A DNA stretch of 48,003 nt from a virus (IMGVR_UViG_3300031227_000081:1-48003); one strand, 5' to 3'; shown: positions 1-7,099, counted from the stretch's first letter. Program-made: numbers and translations. The notes: generated by a model not told the origin, from the letters alone.

Positions 1-411
1 GTAAGTAAATTCAATACTGCTACTATTTTCTTTCTCTACTTTTTCCCATTTGCAACCTTCATTTGATAATTCTTTAGGATAATTTCCTATATCAGAACTT
101 AACCATATTTCAAATAGATTATCATCAGAAACCCATGAAGTCATTAGTTTATTTGAACCACTATACCATCTTATTTGATATTTGAAGTTTCTTAATTCTA
201 AATTATTGCTTAACCAGCGTCTACATTTATTTAAATCTTTTATATCATATATAATAATGCGATAAGTTCCGTTGGAAATTGAGATATTGTGATTAAACGA
301 AGGCGAAGTAGCCTTTTTTAAGTTATTATATAACTTTACACTAAAATTGTTTTTTAATGCCAGAAGTTCTAATCCTTTGTTAAACTCATTTGAAAATTTA
401 TCAATAATCAT
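1..411 (-). CDS. Hypothetical protein, 3' part cut by window edge
   Basis: An open frame of 137 codons starts at ATG 411 on the minus strand and runs off the left edge without a stop. Its ATG overlaps the TGA of the DUF932-like gene upstream (ATGA), the usual sign of translational coupling inside this leftward operon. The visible protein begins MIIDKFSNEFNKG and is mixed charged and aromatic, with no signal peptide, membrane segment or motif I recognise. The real length is unknown. No function can be assigned. Confidence 0.65.
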   Translation of the reverse strand, partial: MIIDKFSNEFNKGLELLALKNNFSVKLYNNLKKATSPSFNHNISISNGTYRIIIYDIKDLNKCRRWLSNNLELRNFKYQIRWYSGSNKLMTSWVSDDNLFEIWLSSDIGNYPKELSNEGCKWEKVEKENSSSIEFTY

Positions 412-1139
412 GTCAATTCTTTCGTTAATTTGTTATATATTTTTGAAAACATAGCATTTAGTTTTACATGTCTTTCTACGCTGGTAAGTATAGAGTATTT
501 TTTCATAATATAAGTAAAGGCATTGTATAATGAGTTTAAATTATTACCTTCATTCTCTGAAAATGTTGGTCTTTTATATTCATTCATTACATTTACTACA
601 TCAGAAGCATTTATTATTTTGTCCTTAGCCATTGATAAAACTATATGAGAAGCTTTCTCATTATGTATTGTAATTTTTTTGTAGTCAATTATATTTTGAC
701 CAAGCGTTGAACATTGACTTTCAAAGATTAAAAAAGAAATGTCAATTATTTGTTGTGGATTCAGTTGTTTAGTATGCTTACTTGATAATTTAACGTTACC
801 ATTAAATATCAAGTTGCTACATACAAGAATATCTAGCCCCGCAACAATACCAAAGGCTATGCTTTTATCATAGCTATTTTTTACGGCAACTACACGAGTA
901 TATTCTTTATTATCCGTAGGCTCAAATTTGATAATACCAAACATTTTATTTCCATCATTGGCAACTCCGTATTCCTCGCTTCTAATTTTATATCCTATCT
1001 CCTCTGCTTTTTTGATAACCATATGAACAGCATCAATATGATGCAATGGGTGATAGGTTTTTGTTTTAGGGGGAGACAAATAGCAACTGAGTTGGTCTCT
1101 GTCTGTCATTGTAGAATCTCTTTTAGGTACTTTACCCAT
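408..1139 (-). CDS. DUF932-like phage protein
   Basis: This 243-residue protein resembles the DUF932 (phage/plasmid-like, TIGR03299-type) family. The recognisable core is at residues 86-122, where VAVKNSYDKSIAFG is followed by LDILVCSNLIFNG and a SSKHTK segment, matching the family's pattern of a 'nsxDks...G...fvCsNlxfsg' stretch. The family is common in phages and plasmids but its molecular role is not established. A longer frame opens at 1187, but ATG 1139 is preferred because AAGGAG lies 6 bases upstream of it. The gene sits downstream of the recombination genes in the same leftward operon, and its stop overlaps the next gene. Confidence 0.6.
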   Translation of the reverse strand: MGKVPKRDSTMTDRDQLSCYLSPPKTKTYHPLHHIDAVHMVIKKAEEIGYKIRSEEYGVANDGNKMFGIIKFEPTDNKEYTRVVAVKNSYDKSIAFGIVAGLDILVCSNLIFNGNVKLSSKHTKQLNPQQIIDISFLIFESQCSTLGQNIIDYKKITIHNEKASHIVLSMAKDKIINASDVVNVMNEYKRPTFSENEGNNLNSLYNAFTYIMKKYSILTSVERHVKLNAMFSKIYNKLTKELT

Positions 1140-1227
1140 AACTTTCTCCTTAATTCCTGGATTTGTTATGTGAGCCTTGCGAATCAAGAATCACAATACA
1201 AGCCCAGGCAGGCTTGCATGTATATAT

Positions 1228-1446
1228 TTATCTTTGTGTTTTTTTTGGCTCAAACCAATGTCCAGCTTTTCCGCAATGGTTATGTCTTACGGAATAGCAA
1301 AAATAATCATTAACTTTCTTTTTACCGGTAACAACATCTATATGATAGTTTTGCGGGTGTACGCATATTTGCTTAGGTAGAAAAAGTAACATTGCACCTA
1401 TACTAACTTTACAAAACTTGCAATCTTTACAATAATTTTCACTCAT
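1228..1446 (-). CDS. Small Cys-rich zinc-ribbon-like protein
   Basis: A 72-residue protein with Cys at 6, 9 and 12 (CxxCxxC), a CVHP motif at 28-31, further Cys at 50 and 58, and the C-terminal signature GHWFEPK. This arrangement is familiar from small uncharacterised phage proteins and suggests one or two bound zinc ions. I infer a nucleic-acid or protein-binding accessory role, without evidence for a specific one. A longer frame from 1533 exists, but ATG 1446 forms a TAATG junction with the upstream gene's stop and gives a protein starting exactly at the Cys-rich domain. Confidence 0.6.
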   Translation of the reverse strand: MSENYCKDCKFCKVSIGAMLLFLPKQICVHPQNYHIDVVTGKKKVNDYFCYSVRHNHCGKAGHWFEPKKTQR

Positions 1447-1874
1447 TATTTTTTGCCTGATATTTGTTTTTCCATGGCGGTATAAAGGATGTGTCTTGCT
1501 TCGTACTCTGTCGCATCTTGTGCCAGCTTCCATTCAGATTTAGAACCTCTAAGAACATTTAAATAACAGAAGTTATCTCCGTAGTTATATTTATGAAACT
1601 TTTTTGCTGAAACCTTATAAATGCTACATGTAGCGTATGAAATATCATATTTTTTCCTCCATATGTCTATTAGTTGTTTAAACATTTCTATGTGTAAAAA
1701 TGTTTTTTCTTTACGCTCGATTGATAGAGTATATTCACCAAGTTTATCTATCTCGACATCATATATGTTGGTACTGTCTGTATCTATTGATTCTTTAATT
1801 TTTTTAATAAACCTGTCATTATGAGATTCTTTATCAAACTCTAGTATAAATTCCGTTGAGTATAGATCCTTCAT
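1446..1874 (-). CDS. Hypothetical protein (142 aa)
   Basis: A charged soluble protein with no recognised domain, signal peptide or membrane segment. The ATG at 1874 is preceded by AAGGAT about 8 bases upstream, and the stop overlaps the ATG of the next gene by one base, so it is part of the leftward operon. Its position between recombination genes and a Cys-rich protein suggests an early accessory function, but nothing in the sequence says which. Confidence 0.6.
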   Translation of the reverse strand: MKDLYSTEFILEFDKESHNDRFIKKIKESIDTDSTNIYDVEIDKLGEYTLSIERKEKTFLHIEMFKQLIDIWRKKYDISYATCSIYKVSAKKFHKYNYGDNFCYLNVLRGSKSEWKLAQDATEYEARHILYTAMEKQISGKK

Positions 1875-1890
1875 TTTTTTATATCCTTGT

Positions 1891-2121
1891 TTATTGATAA
1901 GTTAAATTAATTAGTGTGGCAGTAGGTTCATCATTTTTGAATTTATTCATTACTGCTTTATGAGCATTTTTGCTATGTGCATAATAAGGAGATTCTTTTC
2001 TTATGGTTAATCCATTAATTTGGATTAACGAATAACTGGCAACATACTCTTCTGAATATTTAACCTTTTCATCAATACATAACTTGCCATACTCTCCGCT
2101 ATTGAATATTTTTTTAGACAT
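1891..2121 (-). CDS. Hypothetical protein (76 aa)
   Basis: A small basic protein beginning MSKKIFNSGEYGKLCIDEKV. The frame is open from 2151, but ATG 2121 is favoured: it overlaps the end of the ERF gene by 8 bases, as expected for coupled translation, and removes an N-terminal hydrophobic stretch that looks spurious. The Shine-Dalgarno sequence is weak. No domain is recognised. It lies immediately downstream of the annealing protein gene. Confidence 0.55.
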   Translation of the reverse strand: MSKKIFNSGEYGKLCIDEKVKYSEEYVASYSLIQINGLTIRKESPYYAHSKNAHKAVMNKFKNDEPTATLINLTYQ

Positions 2122-2722
2122 TTTTTTTACTTTCACTGGCAAAAAAACCATTTACTTGTGGTAAGAAACTATACGGAATTTGGCTTGAACTATTAATTTT
2201 ATTCTTTTTTAGAAATACTAAAAAAGTGTTTGAATCACAATTTGCTTCTCGCATATCAGAAAATACTTTTTGTCTTTCTGCCATATTAAGAAGTCTCTTT
2301 GAGCTAGGAGTAAAACTGGATACTCTATCGTTCATAGTAGACTCTGCATCATCGTCAGCTTGCGGAACTCCAAATATTGCAGATAAACTATATCGTCTGA
2401 GGTACGTAATAGCAGATCCAACAGCTTGCGGAGTATTTTTAATCATTGGTATAGTTGCAATATTACTCATCCATTGCCCTGAGTTGTGCATTATTGTTGT
2501 TTCAAGATATAATTGCTCACTTGATCCGCCTATAACAGGAAATTGTGTGTATGATAATCCATTTTCCGCACATGGCTTCCTTATAGCTTCTATTACTGAT
2601 GAAATATCAGCATATTGGCTTTTAAACTGGGGATTCGTACTATCTTTAATAGCTCCGCATATCAAATGTTGAGCATTATTTAGGGCTGTAGCAATTTCAT
2701 TTATTGATTCAGATTTACTCAT
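2114..2722 (-). CDS. erf: ERF-family single-strand annealing protein
   Basis: A 202-residue recombinase of the ERF family, which anneals complementary single strands during phage recombination and genome circularisation. The diagnostic core is at residues 98-125: TPQAVGSAITYLRRYSLSA followed by IFGVPQADDDAE, the strongly conserved ERF signature. The N-terminal part (LNNAQHLICGAIKDSTNPQF, then YADISSVIEAIRKP) also matches the family. AAGGGA precedes the ATG. The next gene upstream encodes a YqaJ-type exonuclease; exonuclease plus annealase is the classic two-component phage recombination system, as with lambda Exo/Beta. The C-terminal 70 residues are not conserved with anything I recognise and may be a protein-interaction tail. 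Confidence 0.9.
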   Translation of the reverse strand: MSKSESINEIATALNNAQHLICGAIKDSTNPQFKSQYADISSVIEAIRKPCAENGLSYTQFPVIGGSSEQLYLETTIMHNSGQWMSNIATIPMIKNTPQAVGSAITYLRRYSLSAIFGVPQADDDAESTMNDRVSSFTPSSKRLLNMAERQKVFSDMREANCDSNTFLVFLKKNKINSSSQIPYSFLPQVNGFFASESKKNV

Positions 2723-2734
2723 TTTTCTATTCCC

Positions 2735-3631
2735 TTATAAATTTTTATTAACTAGCAAGAGTCTGCGACCTGATGTTTTATTTGTACAGATTTTATATAT
2801 TTCTATATATTCTTCTTTTAGCTTTTTTGAGTTTATTCTAGTAGAGTAAGATGTTTTATATGTTGCAAGGGTAACTCCGTTGCAAACTAAAGACTCTTTG
2901 TCCGAAAATGCTTCTTTAACTATAAAATCAAGCTCTTCTTTTCGCTTTGTTATAACTGATTCCTGGGATTTTATGTTTTTTAATTCTAGTAAAGCATTAA
3001 TTATTGTTTCGTCGGCTTGAACAGAAGAATCGGGAGAAGCTACTGGAAACTTATTATTTAAATCTCCAACACTCGACGGTGCAGGTGGAATTTGTGGTAT
3101 TATATGATCATTCCAAAAATTAACTCCCTCACTGACAAGAAATTCATAATAGTTTTTGTCAAACTCAATCTCTTTAATGAAAAAGTCTTTTGCTCCTGCT
3201 AAACATTGAACACCTAAATAACATTTCTTCTTGCCCGATAAACCAAGGTAATATTGTATCTGAGTGTAATAAGTTGCTGGTATTTCTTCGCTTTCTTTTA
3301 TCTTATGCGAAGCGGTTGTTTTTGCCTCTATTATACAATCACCTATTAGTGCATCTGGACTTCCACCTAAAAAGTCGTATACAGGGTGTTGTAAAAAATA
3401 TGGCTTTATCAGAGGAAGACCAACTTTGTCTGCTACATTTTGTAACACCATAGGTTCGAGAGCTAAGCCAATTTTCATGTGGCTATTTGATTCTGTTTTT
3501 GGATTTAATCCTAATTTATCCTCATATAACTCTAATAAAGTTTTGTACTCATTGACTCCAACAACTGTAGAAATACATGAGCCTCCTAGATAACTTAGCC
3601 GTGATTTTCCGTACTCGTTTGCTTGTTCCAT
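2735..3631 (-). CDS. YqaJ-type viral recombinase (5'-3' exonuclease)
   Basis: A 298-residue nuclease of the YqaJ/lambda-exonuclease (PD-(D/E)xK) fold. Landmarks are SYLGGSCISTVVGVNEY at residues 13-29, GLALEP with Glu59, GSPDAL with Asp93, IEAKT with Glu102 and Lys104, and the downstream YYTQIQYYLG helix at 121-130. These are the residues expected to bind metal and cut DNA. The enzyme would resect double-stranded ends to give 3' tails for the ERF protein encoded next. The ATG has AAGGAA upstream. The C-terminal third (residues 215-298) is rich in Lys/Glu and partly helical, and may contact the annealase. A dyad overlapping a TATAAT box lies about 30 bases upstream of the start. Confidence 0.9.
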   Translation of the reverse strand: MEQANEYGKSRLSYLGGSCISTVVGVNEYKTLLELYEDKLGLNPKTESNSHMKIGLALEPMVLQNVADKVGLPLIKPYFLQHPVYDFLGGSPDALIGDCIIEAKTTASHKIKESEEIPATYYTQIQYYLGLSGKKKCYLGVQCLAGAKDFFIKEIEFDKNYYEFLVSEGVNFWNDHIIPQIPPAPSSVGDLNNKFPVASPDSSVQADETIINALLELKNIKSQESVITKRKEELDFIVKEAFSDKESLVCNGVTLATYKTSYSTRINSKKLKEEYIEIYKICTNKTSGRRLLLVNKNL

Positions 3632-3661
3632 TTTAATTTCCTTTTTTTGTTTGATTTATTA

Positions 3662-3679
3662 TTCAGTAATTATACTGAA
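3662..3679 (-). promoter_or_regulatory. Candidate promoter -10 with overlapping dyad (operator)
   Basis: A perfect inverted repeat TTCAGTA-ATTA-TACTGAA is centred on a TATAAT hexamer read on the minus strand (3669-3674). It lies about 30 bases upstream of the exonuclease start, suggesting an internal promoter controlled by a dimeric repressor. No good -35 box is visible at 16-18 bases, so activation or extended contacts would be needed. A GC-richer imperfect hairpin (about 3690-3714) follows and could end the upstream transcript. Confidence 0.4.
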
Positions 3680-3732
3680 ATGCGAATGAAGCCTGCCGAT
3701 TTGTGGGCGGTAGGCTATATCGTACTTCAATG

Positions 3733-4218
3733 TTATGGGGTTAGTAGTTTGTATACTTCCTGGAATAGCTCGGGGAGAATAACTTTGTTTATTTCATCAT
3801 GTTTTTTTTGGTCTTTTAGCTTTTCCGCCATAGGATTTGACGTTATAAACGAACCTCCATGATGATAAAGTTCTGCTATATCTGACAGAGAATAAAATGT
3901 TTTCATTAATTCTGATAATAACCAGCTTTCATTATTATCCACTACTGTGGATTTAAAGTCTTTATTCTCATTAATATGACTACAAGATTTATTGTGGAAT
4001 TTCCATGCAATTGAATGATTCCAGTGACTATGAGACATTATATCTTTGCTCCGTGAAGGTACATTTGAGGTAAATATTGTAATATATCCAAATCCCCAGT
4101 ACCAACCACAATCCCATGATGCCTCAGTTAACCATACTTTTTTGCCATCATGGTCTGTTCCCAATAAATAATATTTTTCGCCGTTCCGCTCATCAATCTT
4201 TTTTTTACACTTGTTCAT
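3733..4218 (-). CDS. Conserved hypothetical phage protein (SWDCGWYWGFGY motif)
   Basis: A 161-residue protein with an N-terminal block KYYLLGTDHDGKKVWLTEASWD running into CGWYWGFGYITIF, a very Trp/Tyr/Gly-rich motif that I recognise from uncharacterised phage early proteins. His residues cluster at about 63-80 (SHSHWNH, then KFHNKSCSH). No signal peptide or membrane segment is present. The start overlaps the stop of the upstream gene by 4 bases and is preceded by AGGCGGG. The function is unknown; conservation in recombination operons suggests an early DNA-metabolism role, which is inference. Confidence 0.6.
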   Translation of the reverse strand: MNKCKKKIDERNGEKYYLLGTDHDGKKVWLTEASWDCGWYWGFGYITIFTSNVPSRSKDIMSHSHWNHSIAWKFHNKSCSHINENKDFKSTVVDNNESWLLSELMKTFYSLSDIAELYHHGGSFITSNPMAEKLKDQKKHDEINKVILPELFQEVYKLLTP

Positions 4219-4406
4219 TTTTGCCCGCCTAACTTGTACGATAATATTTTGCTTGTTTTCTCGCCAAGCTCACAAAGTTCTTTGAATTTTCTCATACGTC
4301 TCGGGTGTAAATCCTTACCTTTAGTACTCACCAATAGTTTTACTTGTGCATCTGAAACACATTCTTCTAATATCGTTAGTTCATCTGTTGTAAATTCTGT
4401 ATCCAT
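4215..4406 (-). CDS. Small hypothetical protein (63 aa)
   Basis: A short, mostly helical charged protein starting MDTEFTTDELTILEECV. The frame opens at 4427, but that ATG has no ribosome binding site and overlaps the upstream gene; ATG 4406 starts 5 bases after the upstream stop with AAAGGG in front of it. The Lys/Arg-rich middle (KGKDLHPRRMRKFKEL) could bind nucleic acid. No family recognised. Confidence 0.55.
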   Translation of the reverse strand: MDTEFTTDELTILEECVSDAQVKLLVSTKGKDLHPRRMRKFKELCELGEKTSKILSYKLGGQK

Positions 4407-4410
4407 TTTT

Positions 4411-5190
4411 TTATAGCCCTTTTGCATTTTTTGCGTAGTCGTTAACTCTTTTTATCTTTGCATAGTAACCAGCTTTTTTTATATTTATCATATCTTCTCT
4501 GCATATATTGTTACTGTTAATAATCCAGTCAACTTTTAACAAGCTACATCTTCTAACTGCTACATTTATTATTATTTTGAATAGCCGACTATCATTAATT
4601 ATTAATCTTTTTGAATTATTTATCATTCTAGCTATTAAAACCCTATCTATTGTTTTGAAGCTATAGTCGTATACATGGCAAGTATCTGTATAAAACAAGG
4701 CTGATAGTTTGCATAGCCTTATAAAATTTAAACTAGAGCTTCCGCTAAACGCATTTAGCTCATGGTAAAATCGTCCATCCTGTACAAGCTTTTTTAGCGT
4801 AATATCTCTGACATTATTTTCTGATAAAATACGTCTTGCCCTGGTAACTGTTATTGGTTTGTCTCCGTATAGCTCATCCCAGATTTTACCTCTGAACCTA
4901 GAAGGGCAGTAGTGTTTTGTCTGTGTGTAAGGAATATTTTGTATCAAATCCTGAGTAACATTCTTTTTAAAGCCAGCTGTAGCGTTATTATAATCGCTGA
5001 GGTTGATTAGGACATTATGCTTTTTAAGGATAGCTATATGCTTATTGTTTAGTCGGGCTGGTAACTTTATTGCATACTCGTTAATTGGTAGCTCTGCATA
5101 GTCAAGGTCCTCTAGTTCAATGTCTCCATACCTTGATATTTTATTTGTTCCGCCTACATGTGTAGGGCTTTTTATTTCGTGTAGTGTCAT
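4411..5190 (-). CDS. Hypothetical protein (259 aa)
   Basis: A soluble basic protein with no domain I recognise. AAGGTAG precedes the ATG. The C-terminal half is rich in Ile, Asn, Arg and Lys with scattered Cys, and the centre (KPITVTRARRILSENNVRDI) could be a helix-turn-helix-like segment, though that is only an impression. It is the first large gene of the leftward recombination operon, a position often held by a DNA-binding or regulatory protein. Confidence 0.55.
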   Translation of the reverse strand: MTLHEIKSPTHVGGTNKISRYGDIELEDLDYAELPINEYAIKLPARLNNKHIAILKKHNVLINLSDYNNATAGFKKNVTQDLIQNIPYTQTKHYCPSRFRGKIWDELYGDKPITVTRARRILSENNVRDITLKKLVQDGRFYHELNAFSGSSSLNFIRLCKLSALFYTDTCHVYDYSFKTIDRVLIARMINNSKRLIINDSRLFKIIINVAVRRCSLLKVDWIINSNNICREDMINIKKAGYYAKIKRVNDYAKNAKGL

Positions 5191-5246
5191 AACTTTTCTA
5201 CCTTTTGTTTGCTTGTGTGTGTGTAGCGTGTGTGTAGCGTGTGTGA

Positions 5247-5333
5247 TTAAGAGTTGTATACTCCGATTAGGCAGATAAGCCCGAATAAAAGTGAAGCCGC
5301 TCCTATAAATAAATAAGCATTGTCTTTATTCAT
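5247..5333 (-). CDS. Single-pass membrane micro-protein (28 aa)
   Basis: ATG 5333 is preceded by AAGGAATAT at good spacing and opens a 28-codon frame ending in TAA. The product starts MNKDNAYLF and continues into one hydrophobic segment (residues 7-25: Ile/Leu/Gly/Ala rich) ending VYNS, so it would span the membrane once. Such micro-proteins are frequent in phage early regions and may modify host membrane functions. Only the start signal and hydrophobicity support it, so treat it as probable rather than proven. Confidence 0.5.
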   Translation of the reverse strand: MNKDNAYLFIGAASLLFGLICLIGVYNS

Positions 5334-5400
5334 CTTTTATATTCCTTGTGTTAAAGGTTAACTGTACGTGGCGAGTGGGGTATGCTATATTCGTTAAAAG

Positions 5401-5558
5401 CCATTGCAAAATATGCGTTGACCTGGCTAGCTATTTTTCATCCCCCTATATATCTCATTGCAAAAAAAGGAACACTCTGTCTATCTATTTTTTAGCCTCC
5501 CTACAGAAAATCCCATTGCAAAATATGCGTTGACCTGGCTAGCTTTTTTTTCTCCCCC
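5401..5558. repeat. Tandem array of three ~56-bp units
   Basis: Read on the minus strand, three successive units begin with a run of Gs (plus-strand C runs at 5442-5446, 5499-5501 and 5554-5558), continue through an A-rich stretch and end in TTTTGCAATG. The outer two units share a perfect 32-bp segment (5401-5432 and 5513-5544); the middle unit is diverged but keeps the G run, the A-tract and TTTGCAATG. Spacing is 55-58 bp. No coding explains it. The array lies in a 410-bp gene-free interval beside an AT-rich repeat, an arrangement typical of iteron-type origins or multi-site regulator targets. Confidence 0.75.
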
Positions 5559-5600
5559 GACATGGCTATTTACTTATTTGATTATTTTTTTTAAGTTTGA

Positions 5601-5660
5601 AATAAATATTTTGAAAATAAAATAAATATTTGAAAAATAAAATAAATATTTTGAAAATAA
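5601..5660. repeat. Three AT-only 20-bp direct repeats
   Basis: The unit AAATAAATATTTTGAAAATA occurs at 5601-5620 and 5641-5660, with a two-base variant at 5621-5640 and a more degenerate copy from 5661. Only four G and no C occur in this 60-bp block. Its composition would make it easy to melt, as a DNA unwinding element would be, and it sits directly beside the 56-bp array. Confidence 0.75.
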
Positions 5661-5683
5661 AAATAGATATTGGATTTTAAAAC

Positions 5684-5717
5684 TGGATATAGCATTAATA
5701 ATTCGGGCTATATCCAG
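5684..5717 (-). terminator. Rho-independent terminator of the 6695-5744 transcript
   Basis: CTGGATATAGC (5684-5694) and GCTATATCCAG (5707-5717) form a perfect 11-bp stem with a 12-base loop. Read on the minus strand it starts 27 bases after the stop of the 5744 gene and is followed by TTTTAAAA. The stem is AT-rich and the U-tract short, so it may be weak. Confidence 0.55.
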
Positions 5718-5743
5718 TGTTATTTTCAGGCTGGACTTGTGTT

Positions 5744-6034
5744 TTACATAAGACCCTCGAGCTCTAGATAACGTCTAATAATACTCAACCTTGCTTTTTT
5801 TATTCGGGCTCTGTTTGCCTTGTTTTTTACTTCAAATGATAAATCACTTTTGGCTTGGTTATCCTTCTCGGCTTGCTGTGCTTTCCTAACTTCCTTATCT
5901 AGGTCGTAGGCTCCATAGCCTAACTTTTGTTTGGGCTTGTAGAATATCCCTTGCTCCAACATATTTTGCATTGAACTTTGCATCTGTTTTGTCTTTCTTT
6001 GTTTGTAGGATTTACCCTTGCTAGGCAAGGGCAA
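5744..6034 (-). CDS. Small basic hypothetical protein (96 aa)
   Basis: A very Lys/Arg/Gln-rich protein (KGKSYKQRKTKQMQ at residues 6-19; NKANRARIKKARLSIIRRY near the C terminus) that is probably helical and could bind nucleic acid. The start is uncertain: the longest frame begins with TTG at 6034, 13 bases after the stop of the upstream gene, with no clear Shine-Dalgarno; an internal ATG (residue 18) is an alternative. A terminator follows its stop. No family recognised. Confidence 0.5.
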   Translation of the reverse strand: MPLPSKGKSYKQRKTKQMQSSMQNMLEQGIFYKPKQKLGYGAYDLDKEVRKAQQAEKDNQAKSDLSFEVKNKANRARIKKARLSIIRRYLELEGLM

Positions 6035-6047
6035 ATTTTAAGGCGGG

Positions 6048-6695
6048 CTAAATAAGCTCGACGTCTCTGTCTGTTATGATTGCCTCGTCTTTGAAATTCA
6101 AATACCGAGCGATATTTTTCACTACACTCATGAAGCTATTTGCGTCTCTTTCAATTACAATTTTGGCGTCGGTATTTGATAAGTGACATTTGAAAATGTA
6201 GGTATATTTAAAAAAGTCTTCGAGTTCTAACAAGTCATATTTGCCAGCTGGTAATAATGCCAGTTCCTCACAAGCTATAACTTGTTTAGGTATATGTATG
6301 CTATCATTTTCTATATGTTTTTTGCGAGTTGCCTCGATCTTGTTGCTACCTGCTAAAAGTTCAAGGCATACGTCCAGAGTAAAGCCTGAATCAGTTAAAG
6401 CCTGTAGTACTGGGGAGTACACCTCTCTACCGCTTCGACTACTAATACGTAGACTTTCCAGCCTTGCTATTAGGTTACTGTTTGCTACTCTGCCAAAAGT
6501 CACTGGCGTAACTTCTGTCACTTCTGTAACTTCTGTAACTTCTGTAACTTCTGTCACTTCTGTCACTGGCGTAACTTCTGTAACTTCTGTAACTGGCGTA
6601 ACCGGCGTAACTTCTGTAACTGGCGTAACCGGCGTAACCGGCGTAACTGGCGTCACTGGCGTCACTGGCGCAATCTGTGTTTCGTTGTTTTCCAT
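6048..6695 (-). CDS. Protein with 19 tandem Pro/Glu-Val-Thr repeats
   Basis: A 215-residue protein. After MENNETQIA, residues 10-66 are nineteen consecutive three-residue units, each PVT or EVT, which would form an extended polyproline-like or beta-prone arm. The remaining ~150 residues form a globular-looking domain ([20 protein letters not shown] onward) without a known motif. AAAGGA precedes the ATG. It is the first gene of a short leftward transcript that faces away from the helicase operon across a long non-coding region, a position where phage regulators or replication initiators often sit. A role there is inference only. Confidence 0.65.
   Translation of the reverse strand: MENNETQIAPVTPVTPVTPVTPVTPVTEVTPVTPVTEVTEVTPVTEVTEVTEVTEVTEVTEVTPVTFGRVANSNLIARLESLRISSRSGREVYSPVLQALTDSGFTLDVCLELLAGSNKIEATRKKHIENDSIHIPKQVIACEELALLPAGKYDLLELEDFFKYTYIFKCHLSNTDAKIVIERDANSFMSVVKNIARYLNFKDEAIITDRDVELI
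6498..6668 (-). repeat. 9-bp coding minisatellite (19 units)
   Basis: The repeat-encoding DNA is a tandem array of 9-bp units of two types, GTTACGCC(G/A) and GTTACAGAA. Runs of identical units (six EVT-type in a row) point to recent slippage or unequal recombination. Because the unit is 9 bp, copy-number change keeps the reading frame. Confidence 0.85.
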
Positions 6696-6723
6696 TGTTC
6701 AATCCTTTGTTGTTTATAGGTTG

Positions 6724-7019
6724 CTGTAGTCCCAGACAAGTGTTGTCTTGACTACAGGCATAACACAAATTGATTTGTGTATGCCCTTTGCTTTTTACTT
6801 TGCCACCGCGACGGTGAAAGCTTTTAGTTGAGGTAACTCAACAAAAAAGCACAGAGCAAAAAGACTTTAACTAAAAAACTTTGCGAATATCAAAAAGTGT
6901 TATTCGCTACTAATAAAGTACACCTTTAAAGAGATTTTGCAACTACTTATTTTAAAATAAGTAGTTAATAGTCAAGGGGTTGCGAAACAAAAGCCAACCG
7001 AAGGGCGGCGATATTGACT
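6724..7019. ncRNA. String of consecutive stem-loops; candidate structured RNA or ssDNA element
   Basis: Non-coding interval between divergent genes, packed with dyads. H1 6724-6757: CTGTAGT/ACTACAG enclosing AGACAA-GTG-TTGTCT. H2 6757-6785: GGCAT/ATGCC with one bulge enclosing ACACAAAT-TG-ATTTGTGT. H3 6798-6820: CTTT/AAAG and CACCG-CGA-CGGTG with a GC bulge. H4 6820-6850: GCTTTT/AAAAGC enclosing GTTGAG-GTAA-CTCAAC, a GNRA tetraloop if read on the plus strand. H5 6883-6907: GCGAATA/TATTCGC. H6 6941-6966: a perfect 26-bp palindrome. H7: GGTTG/CAACC (6978-6999) enclosed by AGTCAA/TTGACT (6970-7019). The chain looks like a folded RNA or a region that works as single strands; individual dyads could instead be operators. 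The strand is undecided. Confidence 0.45.
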
Positions 7020-7026
7020 CAACCTT

Positions 7027-7099
7027 GTCCACCAAATATACAGTTTTTTACCAAAAAAGAAGGTCCACCAAAATGGGCAGTTTTTTACCAAAAAAGAAG
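7027..7099. repeat. 36/37-bp tandem direct repeat (two copies)
   Basis: Two adjacent units, 7027-7062 and 7063-7099, share GTCCACCAAA at the start and CAGTTTTTTACCAAAAAAGAAG at the end (22 bases in all, in two parts: CAGTTTTTTACC and AAAAAAGAAG), differing only in a short middle. A third unit begins (GTC) and stops. They lie in non-coding DNA upstream of the helicase operon and could be protein-binding iterons. Confidence 0.8.

Noticed and set aside
1023-1380. Plus-strand frames opposite the DUF932-like and Cys-rich genes
   Set aside because: Antisense to genes with family matches and start signals; no ribosome binding site.
6241-6729. Plus-strand frame with Gly-Val-Thr/Ser-Val-Thr repeats opposite the PVT gene
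   Set aside because: Mirror of the 9-bp repeat; the minus frame has the ribosome binding site and the better non-repeat domain.
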